From positions 6,904,501-6,968,500 of the forward strand of contig NZ_JAUSYD010000001.1 in the NCBI RefSeq assembly GCF_030816615.1: a stretch of DNA of 64,000 bases, read 5' to 3'. The notes beneath the pieces were generated by a model, which saw nothing but the letters and a program-made list of their open reading frames with translations, was not told the DNA's origin and did no database searches. Below, piece by piece: positions 1 through 8,818 of the stretch (positions are counted from its first letter, which is position 1; each line of letters begins with the position of its first letter). The DNA is from Streptomyces sp. B1I3. Lineage in GTDB: Bacteria > Actinomycetota > Actinomycetes > Streptomycetales > Streptomycetaceae. The position numbers were made by a program, and so were the translations under genes.

Positions 1-71
1 TTCTACCAACTCTGGGCGGGTCCTGGATCTTCCCGGCGGCGCACCCGTACCACCGGCGTCAGAATGGGGCC

Positions 72-494
72 ATGCCCGATTCCTTTGCCACCCACGTCCT
101 GCACATCACCACCGGACGGACCGAGACGGTCACCGACCTGACGGCTGAGTGCGAACGCTTCCTCGCCGACGCCGCTCACGGCCGGGACGGCCTGCTCAAC
201 GTCTTCGTGCCCCACGCCACGGCCGGTATCGCCGTCCTGGAGACCGGAGCCGGCAGTGACGACGACCTCCTCGCGGCCCTGCAGACCCTGCTCCCCGCCG
301 ACGACCGCTGGCACCACCGCCACGGCAGCCCGGGCCACGGCCGCGACCACGTCCTGCCCGCCCTCGTGCCACCGCACGCCACGCTGCCGGTGATCGGGGG
401 GCGGCTGGAGCTCGGGACGTGGCAGTCGGTGTGCCTGGTGGACACGAACATGGCTAAAGACAACCGTCAGGTGCGTCTGAGCTTCCTGGGCTGA
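72..494 (+). CDS. yjbQ: YjbQ/UPF0047 family protein (integration target)
   Basis: A 140-aa protein of the YjbQ/UPF0047 family, a small cytosolic fold sometimes linked to thiamine-phosphate synthase activity. Visible family marks are HATAGI at residues 48-53, a histidine-rich stretch at about 81-93, and GTWQSV at 115-120 followed by the VDTN turn. Length matches the family. The last 18 codons repeat as a near-identical protein tail at 26,120-26,176, but with different synonymous codons. The gene is therefore the target of the adjacent serine recombinase, and its present 3' end seems to have come with the inserted DNA. The physiological role is uncertain. Confidence 0.88.
   Translation: MPDSFATHVLHITTGRTETVTDLTAECERFLADAAHGRDGLLNVFVPHATAGIAVLETGAGSDDDLLAALQTLLPADDRWHHRHGSPGHGRDHVLPALVPPHATLPVIGGRLELGTWQSVCLVDTNMAKDNRQVRLSFLG
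421..475. other. Left attachment site of the island (in the 3' end of yjbQ)
   Basis: The 14-bp core TGGTGGACACGAAC (436-449) recurs at 26,118-26,131. The right half also keeps CAACCGTCAGGTGCG, as the right-end copy does. The distance from core start to the distal AC-AAC arm is 23 bases here and at the right end, against 26 bases at the two internal sites. This half is therefore attB-like in geometry. The crossover is inferred to lie in or next to GGTGGA. Confidence 0.65.
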
Positions 495-561
495 CCAAGA
501 TCGTTCAGCTGGGTCGTGCCGCCGATTCTCCGTACCATGCGCGCTCGAACGGAGAGAAGAA

Positions 562-2106
562 ATGCGCGGTACGGACCTCAATGCGATCGAACGACCCTAC
601 GACGGATGCGGCAAGTGCCTGCTCGGAGTGCGGCGGCTGTCGCGCGTGAAGCTGGCGACGTCTTCGCCTGAGCGCCAGCGCGAGAACGTCCTCGCTGCCG
701 CCGCCTCCGTCGGTGCCCACATCATCGGCTGGGCGGACGACTGGGAGGTCTCCGGCGCCACCGATCCCGTGACCCGTCCCAGCCTGGGCCCGTGGCTCCG
801 TGACGAGAAGGGCCCGTACGACGGCTTGGTCGCCGCAGCGGTGGACCGGCTCGGTCGCAACGTCGTCGACTGCCTGAACACCGGCTACAAGATGCGGGAC
901 GAGAAGAAGATGCTCGTCACGTACGGGCACGACGGAGCCTGGAACCTCGACGACCCCGCCGACGAGAACCGTTTCACCATGGAAGCCTGGGGCGCGCAGA
1001 TGGAACTGCGCGCGATCCAGCGCAGGAACCGTGACGCCACCGTCAAGACCCGTGCCGCCAGCCGCCCGAAGGGCAAGCCGTCGTACGGCTTCCAGTACGT
1101 GCGGAAGGTAATGGGAGGGAAGATCGATCAGGTCGAACTGCACCCGCATGCGTCGGAAGTGCTGCGGAACGTCGCCCGCCGCATCCTTGCCGATCCGGAC
1201 AACGTCACCTGCAGCAGCGAGGCCGCGCGTCTCAACCGTGCCGGGGAACCGTCACCCGCGGATCACCTGGCCGTGATGTACGGCAAGCCGGCAGGTGGAC
1301 GACCGTGGTCGCCGCAGAGCCTGAAGAACATCCTTCTGTCGGAAGCCACCCTCGGGTATCTGATGCACCGCGACAGGCCCGTCCTCGGCAGGGGGGACGG
1401 TCACCCCGTACGGCTCTGCGAGGGGCTGTGGGACCGGGCCACACACGAGGCGCTCAGGAGCGCCATCCTCTCCCGGAAGGCTCCCTGGACCCGCCGCTCC
1501 AACCGCGAATACCTGTTGACCACGGTCGCCCTGTGCGGGCAGTGCCATACGCGGCTCTACACCCAGACGTCGCAGGGCGCCCCACCGCGCTACACGTGTA
1601 CGGCGCGGAACAAGGGCTGGCTTCAGGCGCAGCACTGCCGACCTGCACCCCTCATCAACGCTCACCTTCTGGACGCCTACGTCGAGGAGTGGTTCCTCCG
1701 AGAGTTGGGTGACGGCGTGATCTACGAGACGGTGTATGACCCGGGCAACGGCATCGCCGAGCGCGTGGCGGAGAACCGGGCCAGCCGTGAACGGCTGCGA
1801 GCCGACCGTGACGCCGGGCTGTACGACGCCCCGGACGACGCGGTGTGGTTCCGGGACCGATACGCCGCTTTGGGACGGGAGTTGGCCGCTCTCGAGGCTG
1901 AGCCGAGGCGGGCGCCTGGCATGGTCCGGCGGCCGACCGGCGAGACGGTCGCCGACCGTTGGTTCCGCGCTGCGGATGTACAGGCGCGAAAGGAGATCCT
2001 GATCGACTTCGGTGTACGGGTGACGCTCTTCCCGGCCAGTGCTCCCGTTCGCTGGGTGCCCGGCTTCATGCACGGTCCCGAACAGGACCCGATGGCCCTG
2101 CTATAG
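562..2106 (+). CDS. Large serine recombinase (site-specific integrase)
   Basis: A 514-aa large serine recombinase that would integrate and excise the island. The N-terminal resolvase-type domain shows RRLSRVK with probable nucleophile Ser27, then SPERQ at about 35-39. The central recombinase domain follows (KPSYGFQY region). A zinc ribbon with CGQC and later cysteines lies near residues 318-350, and an acidic/arginine-rich helical tail ends the protein. The start is supported by a GGAGAGAAGAA ribosome site just upstream. It lies 67 bases after yjbQ, the usual place for an integrase beside its att site. It is the only integrase seen in the 26-kb island. Confidence 0.92.
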   Translation: MRGTDLNAIERPYDGCGKCLLGVRRLSRVKLATSSPERQRENVLAAAASVGAHIIGWADDWEVSGATDPVTRPSLGPWLRDEKGPYDGLVAAAVDRLGRNVVDCLNTGYKMRDEKKMLVTYGHDGAWNLDDPADENRFTMEAWGAQMELRAIQRRNRDATVKTRAASRPKGKPSYGFQYVRKVMGGKIDQVELHPHASEVLRNVARRILADPDNVTCSSEAARLNRAGEPSPADHLAVMYGKPAGGRPWSPQSLKNILLSEATLGYLMHRDRPVLGRGDGHPVRLCEGLWDRATHEALRSAILSRKAPWTRRSNREYLLTTVALCGQCHTRLYTQTSQGAPPRYTCTARNKGWLQAQHCRPAPLINAHLLDAYVEEWFLRELGDGVIYETVYDPGNGIAERVAENRASRERLRADRDAGLYDAPDDAVWFRDRYAALGRELAALEAEPRRAPGMVRRPTGETVADRWFRAADVQARKEILIDFGVRVTLFPASAPVRWVPGFMHGPEQDPMALL

Positions 2107-3159
2107 GGAAGAGGCTCCCGGGTGGCGCTGAGCGCGCTGCCCGGGGGCGTCAGCGTCGGGCTGCCGGGGCCGAGCAGTGATGCGCCCCCTTACAGGCCGA
2201 TGTCGGCCGGGCCAAGCCGACCTTCTCCGGGATCCTTTGGGAGTGATGCACGGCGACGAGGTGAGTGATGTGACGCAAGCTGCAGAGCGGTGATGCGTGA
2301 GAAGGCAGTGGCGGAACTGCAGGTCGAGAAGACGACCTCCGGTGTGCAGTGGTTGATCAAGTCCTGGGATCGGCAGATCGACCGAGCGATCGCAAAGGCG
2401 TTGCCGGCGGAGCGATGCCTCGGATCTGTCGGATCAGGCGAGTGGGTACGGACTCTGTTGGTCGACGAGGTATCGGTGCGCATCACAGACGCAGATGCCG
2501 TGCTTATCGGCCGAGCAGGAGTCGAGGAGGAAGCGGGCGAGCGATGTCCTTGCCGAGGTGGCGATGAGGCTCGATCGAGCGAGCAGTACGGCTGACTCTG
2601 CGGATGCCACTTCGGCGGTGTATGCCGAAAGTCCTTCATGCGGATCAGTCCAGGAAAGGCTCCGCAGGCGGCGCTCCTGTTCAGCTTTCAGGCTGTGCCG
2701 GAGAGCGGACCTGTTCTCATGCGGTCGACATCCTGGGCGTTGAGTCTTCAGCTTCGCGATCTTGTTCGTAGTGGTGCTTTGAGGGAGGGGGGATTGGAAG
2801 CACGAGTCCAACTTCGTCGAGTGGATGTCCGCACGCGGTCAGGCGTTGAGGTGGCTCTGGCTCAACCAGTAGTGCGACGCCTCTCCTGGGGAGACCCGGC
2901 AGTGCCATTGCGGTTGGCCGCATAGCGCGAGCCTCGCGGACTTGTCGGGTGGGGGAGAGGCGTAGAGCTTCCTCTGCTCCAAGCGTGACAATCGTCCGAC
3001 CCGATGAGGCAACGCACAGCCCGACTTCAGAGGGTTCCTGTCCACGACCACGGCCGTGACCCGGATGGGTCTGATGCAGCGTTGGGTGACAGGTTCAGTC
3101 ACGCGGCCTGGAGAGCCGGAGCGGTCATGATGGTCTCGTATTCGACAGGGTCAGCCGGC
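2107..3159. other. About 1 kb without a convincing gene
   Basis: The best candidate is a plus-strand reading frame at about 2293-2595 (around 100 codons, no recognised domain, weak start). Other frames look like chance. The stretch lies between the recombinase and a transposase fragment and may be decayed mobile-element DNA. Confidence 0.4.
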
Positions 3160-3390
3160 CGAGAACGCTGCCGCCGACCCGGTGGCCGACGACGCGTTCA
3201 CCGGCGTCCAGGGCGAGCTCGGTATCACGGCGGTCTGCCGACTGACCGGCCGTTCCCGGGCCGCCCACTACCGCCGGCTGCGGTCCCTGCCCGAGCGGGA
3301 GTCCAGGAAGCCGCAGGTCCAGCCCTCGGCCCCCACGCCCGAGGAGCGGGCGGCGGTCCTGGAGCTGATGAACTCGGGCGAGAATCCGAG
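3160..3390 (+). pseudogene. IS3-family transposase OrfB fragment
   Basis: The frame around 3182 encodes the N-terminal part of an IS3-type OrfB, recognisable from ITAVCRLTGRSRAAHYRR and from SAPTPEERAAVLELMNS. After about 70 residues the reading frame leaves the family, at the point where the opposite-strand deaminase gene ends. No DDE catalytic core is present, so the element is dead. No terminal inverted repeats were identified. Confidence 0.6.
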
Positions 3391-3392
3391 GA

Positions 3393-3884
3393 TCAGAGGA
3401 GGTGCCGGTTCGGCGCTTGGGCAGCGTTTGCGTACTCAGGCAGTGCAAGAACTGCGACGCCGGCTTCTTCGAGGGTTTCGGTGCCATCGGCGCCGACGAC
3501 GAACGTATCGGGTTCGCTCCACGCGGTGACGACGCGGCGGAGGCCCACGTCGCGGATGAGCTGAGCGCAGGGGCGAGGCCGGGATGCCCGCCTGGCGCAG
3601 GGCTCAAGAGAGCTGTAGATCGTGGCGGTGGCGAGCCGGGCGTCCTCGGCGGGGAGCTTGGCGAGGGCTCCTTCCTCTGCGTGGTCGTGGGGGTCGCTCT
3701 CGCGGGAGTAGCCGCGGGCGAGTTCGGTCCCGTCGGCCGCGACGATGACCGCCCCCACGCTGAAAGCGGTCTCCGAAGGCGGGCAGAGGGCGGCCAGCTC
3801 ACAGGCGAGGGCGAGCCAGTTGCGGTCTGCGGTGTTGGGCTCGCGGCCGGTGCCGGGGGCGCCGGCTGAAGGGGTGGTGCTCAT
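3393..3884 (-). CDS. RibD-type cytidine/pyrimidine deaminase domain protein
   Basis: A 163-aa zinc deaminase related to the deaminase half of RibD. The zinc site reads DHAEE (His68, Glu70) and EPCARRASRPRPC (Cys96 and Cys106), as in deaminases acting on riboflavin precursors. The ATG at 3884 overlaps the stop of the upstream reductase gene in an ATGA, so the two are translationally coupled. In ordinary RibD both halves are one chain with the deaminase first; here they are separate and reversed. That, and the location on a mobile island, suggests a modified nucleotide or flavin-like pathway rather than housekeeping riboflavin synthesis. The substrate is unknown. Confidence 0.78.
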   Translation of the reverse strand: MSTTPSAGAPGTGREPNTADRNWLALACELAALCPPSETAFSVGAVIVAADGTELARGYSRESDPHDHAEEGALAKLPAEDARLATATIYSSLEPCARRASRPRPCAQLIRDVGLRRVVTAWSEPDTFVVGADGTETLEEAGVAVLALPEYANAAQAPNRHLL

Positions 3885-4579
3885 CGGGGCTCCGTTGAGG
3901 TGTCCTTGGGGGCGTACCTCAGGAGTACCACGTCGCCGATCTGGCGGGTCTCGAGAAGTCGGAGGCGGGCGGCGGGCCCGCCGGGATAGCTCGCTGGGCC
4001 GAGCATGCGCACTGCATCCGGCTGACCGACCAGGAGCGGGGCGATGACGAGTTGGAGCTCGTCGGCTAGAGCTGCTTCGAGGAGCTGCGTGTGAACGGTT
4101 CCGCCACCCTCGACCATGAGCCGCCTGACGGCGTACTCGTCGCCGAGGATGTCGAGCGCGGCCGGCCATACGGCCTCAGCGGGGACGCTCTGAACGTTAG
4201 CCAGGTCGCCGAGGTTGGCGCGAACTTTCGCGGTGGCCTCGTGGCCCACGGCCAGGACGAGCTTGTCGCCTCCGTGGTGCCAGAACTTCCAGCCGGGGTC
4301 GAGGTCGCCCGTTCTGGTGATGGTGACCTTCAGCGGGTACTCCGGCTCACCGGAGGCGACCCGGGACGCCCTGCGTTCCGCCGAGTTGACGAGGAGGCGG
4401 GGGTTGTCGGCGCGGAGTGTGCCGGCGCCGACAAGGATCGCGTCGACACTGGCTCGTACGGAGTCGACGCGTTCGAAGTCCTCCCTGTTGGAGAGCAGGA
4501 GCCGGTCCTCGCCCGGGCGGGTGTCGAGGTGACCGTCGATCGATACAGCTGCGGACAACAGGACGTACGGGCGGGGCAC
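3881..4579 (-). CDS. RibD C-terminal-type reductase (dihydrofolate reductase fold)
   Basis: A 232-aa NADPH-dependent reductase of the RibD_C family. Marks are SIDG at 13-16, VGAGTLRADNPRL near residues 50-62, and MVEGGGTVHTQLL in the last third, which forms the cofactor/substrate pocket in this family. It is the first gene of a two-gene unit with the downstream deaminase (4-base overlap). Together they reconstitute the two activities of RibD: deamination, then reduction of a ribosylamino-pyrimidine. No ribA, ribB, ribE or ribH lies nearby, so the real substrate is open. Confidence 0.8.
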   Translation of the reverse strand: MPRPYVLLSAAVSIDGHLDTRPGEDRLLLSNREDFERVDSVRASVDAILVGAGTLRADNPRLLVNSAERRASRVASGEPEYPLKVTITRTGDLDPGWKFWHHGGDKLVLAVGHEATAKVRANLGDLANVQSVPAEAVWPAALDILGDEYAVRRLMVEGGGTVHTQLLEAALADELQLVIAPLLVGQPDAVRMLGPASYPGGPAARLRLLETRQIGDVVLLRYAPKDTSTEPR

Positions 4580-4784
4580 GGTATCTCCAAGCGGTGTGCG
4601 GGGGTGACTCAGGCGGGATGCAGAACGATGCGGTCGAGTGAGGCGCGAAACTCGGCGACACCGTCCTCGCCGCGTGCTGCACGAGCACGGCCGTGCTCTT
4701 TCCCGACGCCCAGCGCCGATCGTACGAGGCCGTTTCAGGCGAATTCCAGTGACGACCTCGGGAGCAGTGTGTAACCATCCGTGA

Positions 4785-6851
4785 ATGGAACAGGCCGAAG
4801 GCTTCCCCGATCAACTCACCATTACAAAATCTGAGTTGGGCAGGGTACTGCAAAGTGTTCTGCCATCGCGGCTGGCTAGGTTTGAGGCTGAGCGTCAGTC
4901 GAACCGTGGCAGCCCGGGTGACAGTGGTTGGGTTCCGCTCACAGTGGAGCAGTGGAGGTCGGTACTTTTCGAAGCAGGGCTTCCGCAACAATGGACTTGG
5001 CTGCGTGATGCAACGCAGCGGGTGGTTTCGTGCCGTGACCGCGCGTCGAAGTCTGTCGGGAGAAGGCTGCCCGGGTGGGCCGACGAGATGTGTGAACTCT
5101 GGGCAAGCATGCATGCGACGCTCGGCGAGATGACCAGATTCCTGCCTCCGGATGATCAGCTCGGGGAGCTTGCCCTTGCTGAGCAACTGGTCGACAGCGC
5201 CAGGCGCTTTGGAGCAGCAGTGCTGGGCTGTGCGATCAACCAGTGGGACGCAGGACTTTGGGAGACGGCTCGTCTGCACAGAATTGTGGCGGACGAGAGG
5301 AGCGCGGCGTTGCTGAATGCTTCGTGCTCCTCGGTGACCAGCACAGGACTCGTCTACGAACGTTGGGTGGGGCTGTCGACAGCCGAGCTGGCAGAGGGGG
5401 ACGGTCTCACATTCACTGCCAGGCTCACTGCAGCCTGGAGCAGCGCCCAAGAGGAACTCGACCAGCGTCTACGCAGGCAGTCGGCGCATCTCATCAATAG
5501 CTCGACGACACTGACCCCGTCCCTACGCCGACATCTGGTCCACTTGAGCACGAATGCATTCCCGCTGGAAGCTCACCGGGTTGCCATCGAAACTCGCGAC
5601 CTGGTCGTCGAAGCACTCAAGTCCGACGAGGCCGGCTGCCTTCAGGTCTTGCAGTCCTATTGGGAAGCAGAACCCGAACTTCGAATGGCATTCGCGGGAG
5701 TATCAAAAGCTTATGAAGAAATCTCTGCTTCACAGAACGACGAGTACCGATTGGACTCCGTCACTAATGCGTACCGTTACGCGATGGAAGGCGATGTACG
5801 CCGCACCGCGCGAGTAACGCTGGCACTGATGAACCTCCTGCCGCCCACGGAGGTCGCGTCACGCCCCGCTGCCGTGGCTCCTGACCGATACCTGACCCTC
5901 GGGCCGCTACTCGATCTGCTGCGCAGACATCCGCAGCAGCCGATATGTGTCGCCCTAGCCTCGTCGATCAAGACCGCATGGCGGAACCCGATAGGCCATT
6001 GCGAGGTCTCATGGGATGCGGAACGAGGTACGGCTTTGCTTGCAGGTGAGCCGGTAGATTGGGAAGATATCCTGACGGCCGCGGAGTGGTCGCAGGCTGT
6101 GTGCAGGGCTTTTGACCATGGGGTCGAAGTAGCCCTTGCGGTCGCTACGCTCAACGATCCGTTCGCCCGGGGCGCCGTTCCAGAGAGCACCCGCAACCTG
6201 CTCATTTGTGACGCCGTTGGCTCCACGGGAGTGCACCTGCTGAAGTTGCGGAGAGCCCCCGGCAAGCTGACTTTGACGGTCCGTAACGTCACATCTCGAA
6301 ACATCCTCGACCTTCTCGGCGCCGTGGCGGCTGCCGCACCTCATGCGTCGGAAGTGGCCCGCTGGGAAATTAGAGAGGAAGGCGGAACGCTACCGCTGTT
6401 GGTCGATCGTGCCTGGGTCGAAGCGGTCCTTGGGCAGGCCGGCGAAGCAGGGAAGATGCTCTTGCCGGATGACGTTCTGCCTCTGATGATGAATGTGCTC
6501 CTAAATGCTGAAATTGCACCAGCTTTGGCTGCCTACAGTGTTATCGAGGTTGGAGCAGCGCAGGTGCTAGGCGAAGCGGATCTGCTCACAGAACGTCTGA
6601 AGGTTTCCGACTCTGTAGCGATGTCGAACCTGCTCTTGCGCGTGGAGCACGTTCGACGTGCCATCCAGTGCACGGCCAAGGTGCTCGGGTTTGAGGTCGG
6701 CAGCAACATACTCAGGTACTTCGAGCGACAGCTCGCTCAAGTGGAACGTGATGTGAGCACAAAGCCTGGAACCTTGGCACTTCGGGCTCTCCAGCCGATT
6801 CGCGACGTGCTCCGGGCACGCCACGTCGACCTGCCATGGCCATCCGGTTAG
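4785..6851 (+). CDS. Hypothetical protein, 688 aa, island orphan
   Basis: A long single reading frame with no domain I recognise. The product is soluble (no signal peptide or obvious membrane segment). It is largely helical by composition, with many leucine/alanine-rich stretches that could form helical repeats. Codon choice is visibly less GC-biased than in neighbouring genes (many codons ending in A or T), which fits recent transfer. It is divergent from the RibD-like pair with about 200 bases between, and is the last gene before the first internal att-like site. A defence or regulatory role is possible from context only. Confidence 0.75.
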   Translation: MEQAEGFPDQLTITKSELGRVLQSVLPSRLARFEAERQSNRGSPGDSGWVPLTVEQWRSVLFEAGLPQQWTWLRDATQRVVSCRDRASKSVGRRLPGWADEMCELWASMHATLGEMTRFLPPDDQLGELALAEQLVDSARRFGAAVLGCAINQWDAGLWETARLHRIVADERSAALLNASCSSVTSTGLVYERWVGLSTAELAEGDGLTFTARLTAAWSSAQEELDQRLRRQSAHLINSSTTLTPSLRRHLVHLSTNAFPLEAHRVAIETRDLVVEALKSDEAGCLQVLQSYWEAEPELRMAFAGVSKAYEEISASQNDEYRLDSVTNAYRYAMEGDVRRTARVTLALMNLLPPTEVASRPAAVAPDRYLTLGPLLDLLRRHPQQPICVALASSIKTAWRNPIGHCEVSWDAERGTALLAGEPVDWEDILTAAEWSQAVCRAFDHGVEVALAVATLNDPFARGAVPESTRNLLICDAVGSTGVHLLKLRRAPGKLTLTVRNVTSRNILDLLGAVAAAAPHASEVARWEIREEGGTLPLLVDRAWVEAVLGQAGEAGKMLLPDDVLPLMMNVLLNAEIAPALAAYSVIEVGAAQVLGEADLLTERLKVSDSVAMSNLLLRVEHVRRAIQCTAKVLGFEVGSNILRYFERQLAQVERDVSTKPGTLALRALQPIRDVLRARHVDLPWPSG

Positions 6852-6917
6852 GCGTCGCCCATCCCTGCATCGGGCAGCGAGCGCACCTATGAGGGGTGGA
6901 TCGACGGGTACGCTGAA

Positions 6918-6968
6918 AGTTGTCTTAACGGAGTTTGGTGGAGTCGAGGGTCACCAACTTAGACAACT
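6918..6968. other. Internal attP-like site 1
   Basis: An imperfect palindrome: left arm AGTTGTCT at 6918-6925, right arm AGACAACT at 6961-6968, with core TGGTGGA at 6936-6942 slightly left of centre. The left half matches the left half of the right-end site at 26,101, with the same 17-base spacing from GTTG to core. About 50 bp with symmetric arms is what a large serine recombinase attP looks like. It separates unit 1 from unit 2 of the island. Confidence 0.65.
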
Positions 6969-7050
6969 GCGGAGCATGCGCTAAGCGCTTTATGACTTAC
7001 CCGTTCGGTGTCGTGTCGTACGCGCGGTGCTTCCCAGAGGCGGTCGCTTC

Positions 7051-8469
7051 TCAGGTGTCGAGTAGTTGCCGGAGAGCGTCCGTGCCGAGGCGCTTGTCCG
7101 CATCGGCGACAGCCCCGTTGAAGCGGACGCCTTCGGTTCCGAGGATTTCTGCGGGGGTGTCCGTTCGGGTTTGGTCCGCCCACTGGAAGCCGTTGCTGAC
7201 GCGTCCTGCTGCATTCAAGACACGCCAGGGGCTGGGACATTGGCCGCAGGTACTCAGGTGTCTTCCGACCGGAACGGCGTGGCTGCCTATCACTGCTGCC
7301 ACGTCACCGTAGGTGGTCCATCGTCCGGCAGGGACTGCGCCCAGCAGGGTGTGCAGCTCCGTCCAGTCTTTGCGGGTGCCGTTGAGTTGCTTGGCCAGCC
7401 CTGAGAGGTTGAGTCCTGCCAGGGTGGCCCATTCTTCGCTGTCGACATCGCTGGGGACCTGACTGGTGTCGACGTCCCACCATGTTGTGCCCTGTATGCC
7501 GTCGGGGGTGCGGCTCGTCACGCTCGTGAAGATGTGGTTGGCCAGTCCGGTGGGGGAGTAGGACGCGCCGTCGGCTTCCCAGATCAGCGGCTGGGCAGTG
7601 TTGTTGGTCCAGATGGCGGTTGCTCTGCTGCTGTCCTCGTCTACCCAGGCGTTGATGGCATTACGGATGGCTTCGGTTGTGCCATGGCGCGGTGTCATGA
7701 GCAGTTTGGTGCCTTCGGGCAGCAGGCCCGCACCGACGAGTACGTGGACGGCGTTGCGTGAGCGTGCGCGTTCCTGCAGCTTCTTGGCTGCCGCCTCGCC
7801 TTCAACTCGGGCAGGTGCGAGCGTGAATTCCTCTACCTCCGGGGTCGGATAGACCTTGGTGAAGCCGGCGACGACGTGTCCCTCCACCTTCCACAGCCCC
7901 ACCTGGATGAGGTCGATGTCGAGGCTCATTTCCGACAGCCAGACCACGGAGTGGGTGACCTGCTTGGGGAAGTCAGCGGCGATGATCACCTGTCGGGGGC
8001 GCTGGAGCAGCTCCGGGCTCCACTCCCCGTCCACATGATCGAGCAGGCGCTGCCTGCATGCATCGAAGTCGAGGTCCTGCCCCCTGCGCGACAGGAAGCC
8101 GCGGTGCGCCTGGGCCAGGGTGCTGAGGTCGAACCGGGACACCAGGGCGGCGTAGGTGATCGCCTGGAGGTGCACGTCCCGATCAGCCGTTCCGCGCTTC
8201 AGCTCGACCACGACGAGGCGCCCTGTTGCGTCCAGTCCCAGGACGTCCAGCCGGTCGCGCGCCGGCACGCCGTCCGTGTCGGCCCACCGGTCGTACTCCG
8301 CTGTAACGACGAGCACCGACTCCCCGAGCAGCTGCGGGTGCGCGATCACCCACTCCTGCAAGTGCTGCCTCTCAAGGAGGCCTTCCGCAGCCAACCCGGT
8401 GCGCGCGATCGGTGTGGCCGCCTCGCCCATGACGGTGAAGAGGTGATCCACGATGGCCTCCTGGTGCAA
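7051..8469 (-). CDS. NucS-like nuclease fused to an alkyltransferase-like DNA-binding domain
   Basis: A 472-aa apparent fusion. Residues about 30-125 look like the PD-(D/E)XK fold of NucS/DUF91 nucleases: RLDVLGLD gives Asp75, VVELKR gives Glu89 and Lys91, and a downstream Gln102 follows. Residues about 270-345 (LIWEADGASYSPTGLA, then GTTWWDV) resemble RAMA/DUF4357-type modules found with restriction-modification genes. Residues 375-430 match the MGMT/alkyltransferase-like fold (AGRWTTYGDVAAVIG, then SPWRVLNAAGRVS). The acceptor cysteine of PCHRV is replaced by tryptophan, as in ATL proteins that bind alkylated bases without repairing them. A modified-base-directed nuclease is the inference. 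It is divergent from the SLATT gene. Confidence 0.75.
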   Translation of the reverse strand: MHQEAIVDHLFTVMGEAATPIARTGLAAEGLLERQHLQEWVIAHPQLLGESVLVVTAEYDRWADTDGVPARDRLDVLGLDATGRLVVVELKRGTADRDVHLQAITYAALVSRFDLSTLAQAHRGFLSRRGQDLDFDACRQRLLDHVDGEWSPELLQRPRQVIIAADFPKQVTHSVVWLSEMSLDIDLIQVGLWKVEGHVVAGFTKVYPTPEVEEFTLAPARVEGEAAAKKLQERARSRNAVHVLVGAGLLPEGTKLLMTPRHGTTEAIRNAINAWVDEDSSRATAIWTNNTAQPLIWEADGASYSPTGLANHIFTSVTSRTPDGIQGTTWWDVDTSQVPSDVDSEEWATLAGLNLSGLAKQLNGTRKDWTELHTLLGAVPAGRWTTYGDVAAVIGSHAVPVGRHLSTCGQCPSPWRVLNAAGRVSNGFQWADQTRTDTPAEILGTEGVRFNGAVADADKRLGTDALRQLLDT

Positions 8470-8818
8470 CCGGCAGCTCGACGTTCAGAGCTTACGTGGG
8501 CCGGATCGCTCCTCATACAGTCCTGCTTGCCGGGCACCAGATCGGCCTCGGCACCTTCTGGAATCGATTCCGAGATTGGCTTGCTCTTTCCAGGGCATTC
8601 ACGGCGACGCCGTATTGCGGAGAGGATTATCCGCAAGGGCGGCCTGTGAGAAGCGACGTAGGGGCGCTGACCTGAGCGGCGGCTCTGCGGCATCTTGTCC
8701 CCGCTTTCCTCAACCTGCTGAAGCAGGGGAGGGCCAGGGCAGGCAGGATCGAGCGCGGTCTGAACGGGAGGTAGCTCAAGTCGGTTGGAGTGTCGGTGGT
8801 CGCCGCCATACTCAGAAG
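8470..8818. other. Divergent intergenic region, nuclease fusion / SLATT gene
   Basis: About 350 bases between two divergent starts, presumably holding both promoters. I see no clear operator, RNA or terminator. Confidence 0.4.
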
